NCBI GenBank assembly: GCA_016198885.1
Contig: JACQHV010000249.1
Location: 1-6,045 of the forward strand
DNA length: 6,045 nucleotides
Direction of reading: 5' to 3'
Origin: Gammaproteobacteria bacterium
GTDB taxonomy: Bacteria; Pseudomonadota; Gammaproteobacteria; Eutrophobiales; Eutrophobiaceae
Shown piece by piece: positions 5,171 through 6,045 of the stretch (its first letter is position 1; each line of letters opens with the position of its first letter). Below the pieces are notes generated by a model that saw nothing but the letters and a program-made list of their open reading frames with translations, was not told the DNA's origin and did no database searches. Made by a program: the position numbers and the translations under genes.

Positions 5171-5655
5171 TTAAATCAGATCACCACGGCGGCTGGATAA
5201 TCTTTATCAGTTTTATAGTGGCATTAATGCTGACAGCCATGCCGTTACCGGATTGGGCAACTAACTGGAGACCTGCCTGGGTGGCGATGGTGCTTGTTTA
5301 CTGGTGCATGGCCCTTCCTGATCGGATTGGAATAGGCATCGGATGGTCCATGGGGTTGTTATTGGATGTCTTGCAAGGCACACTCCTCGGGCAAAATGCA
5401 CTTGGACTCGCTGTTCTGGCCTATTTCATTATTCAATCACACCAACGTATCCGGATGTTTCCACTTATACAACAGGCCTTTCTGATATCTCTTCTTGTGT
5501 TATTTTATTTATTCTTGACTTTATGGGTTCGCGGCATAATGGGTATTCCTCCTCAATTATGGACTTACTGGATGCCTGCTTTCACAAGTATGCTGTTGTG
5601 GCCGTGGTTGTTTATTATCCTTCGAGATATTCGCCGTAGATATCACGTGTCCTGA
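5167..5655 (+). CDS. mreD: Rod-shape-determining protein MreD
   Basis: MreD is an integral inner-membrane protein that works with MreC in controlling the RodA-PBP2 peptidoglycan synthase. The 162-residue length equals that of E. coli MreD. I count about six hydrophobic segments at roughly 10-27, 35-51, 54-70, 76-90, 100-121 and 133-152, and a basic C-terminus (RDIRRRYH). The family signature around the third and fourth segments is present: D67 followed by regularly spaced glycines in LLLDVLQGTLLGQNALGL. Its ATG overlaps the mreC stop (ATGA, 5167-5170), and there is no strong ribosome site, so translation is probably coupled to mreC. Its stop codon shares one base with the following ATG of mrdA. 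Sequence conservation in this family is low, so the identification rests on topology, the signature and gene order together. Confidence 0.95.
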   Translation: MIKSDHHGGWIIFISFIVALMLTAMPLPDWATNWRPAWVAMVLVYWCMALPDRIGIGIGWSMGLLLDVLQGTLLGQNALGLAVLAYFIIQSHQRIRMFPLIQQAFLISLLVLFYLFLTLWVRGIMGIPPQLWTYWMPAFTSMLLWPWLFIILRDIRRRYHVS

Positions 5656-6045
5656 TGACGGACATGCCCGTCGATTTTGTTTTCAAAGATATAGTAGAAG
5701 AATCCCGTCTGATAAAACGGCGTGTTTTGATTGCCGGCGCAATTATTATTTTTTTAATGTCACTGGTAATACTACGGCTTGTATATTTGCAAGTTGTAAA
5801 ACATGATCATTTCATTACCCTATCGCAGAATAACCGGGTCAAAATCCTGCCCATACCGCCAATTCGTGGTTTAATCTACAGCCGGGATGGAGCCTTGCTT
5901 GCGGAAAATCAGCCTGCCTTCAGTCTGGAGATAATACCTGAACATGTTGGCAATATTGATAATGTTATAAAAAAATTAGCCGGGGTGATTTCCATACCAC
6001 AGGAAGATATTAACCGTTTTTATAAATTATTAAATGAAAATTTAA
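5655..6045 (+). CDS. mrdA: Penicillin-binding protein 2, N-terminal part (3' end outside window)
   Basis: PBP2 is the class B transpeptidase that crosslinks peptidoglycan during cell elongation, acting with the glycosyltransferase RodA. I translated 130 codons from the ATG at 5655-5657 to the window edge with no stop; family members have around 600-650 residues, so the pedestal and catalytic SxxK/SxN/KTG domain lie outside. Visible are a cytoplasmic basic stretch (RLIKRR), one transmembrane helix at about 24-45, then YLQVVKHDHFITLSQNNRVK and the class B signature RGLIYSRDGALLAEN (71-85). The ATG overlaps the mreD stop (TGATG). A second in-frame ATG at 5664 (MPVDF) is possible; neither has a clear ribosome site, so coupling to mreD is likely. 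Position directly after mreBCD is the classic order, and rodA would be expected next. Confidence 0.96.
   Translation, partial: MTDMPVDFVFKDIVEESRLIKRRVLIAGAIIIFLMSLVILRLVYLQVVKHDHFITLSQNNRVKILPIPPIRGLIYSRDGALLAENQPAFSLEIIPEHVGNIDNVIKKLAGVISIPQEDINRFYKLLNENL

Noticed and set aside
5655..6045. Cell-division PBP3 (ftsI) instead of PBP2
   Set aside because: Both are class B transpeptidases, but the position immediately after mreBCD and the N-terminal segment through RGLIYSRDGALLAEN fit PBP2.

Overview
The window holds two divergent housekeeping operons of a gammaproteobacterium-like organism. MreB matches the enterobacterial/pseudomonad type closely (it has the NDLSIDLGTANTLIY start typical of that group). 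A gatCAB operon back-to-back with mreBCD is, as I recall, also the arrangement in Pseudomonas. The DNA is moderately AT-rich by eye. I see no mobile-element genes, RNA genes or CRISPR. The genus cannot be named from the sequence alone.

Left half, minus strand (2951 down to 1): gatC, gatA and the first 323 codons of gatB, in that order of transcription. They encode GatCAB, the amidotransferase that converts mischarged Glu-tRNA(Gln) and/or Asp-tRNA(Asn) into Gln-tRNA(Gln)/Asn-tRNA(Asn). gatA and gatB are separated by 3 bases. gatC and gatA are separated by 235 bases packed with consecutive hairpins, which is the oddest part of the window.

Centre (2952-3225): a 274-base divergent control region. 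It carries a perfect TATAAT -10 box for gatC, a 15-base perfect palindrome next to it, a good sigma70-type promoter candidate for mreB, and a 9-bp inverted repeat in the presumed mreB leader.

Right half, plus strand (3226-6045): mreB, mreC, mreD and the start of mrdA (PBP2), the rod-shape (elongasome) operon. MreB filaments, MreC, MreD and the PBP2 transpeptidase act together in lateral-wall peptidoglycan synthesis. mreC/mreD overlap by 4 bases and mreD/mrdA by 1 base, which points to translational coupling. mreC has no conventional ATG or GTG start.

I find no new protein system. The items worth a second look are non-coding: the hairpin block between gatC and gatA, the palindrome replacing a ribosome-binding site at gatA, the divergent control region, and the mreB-mreC junction.
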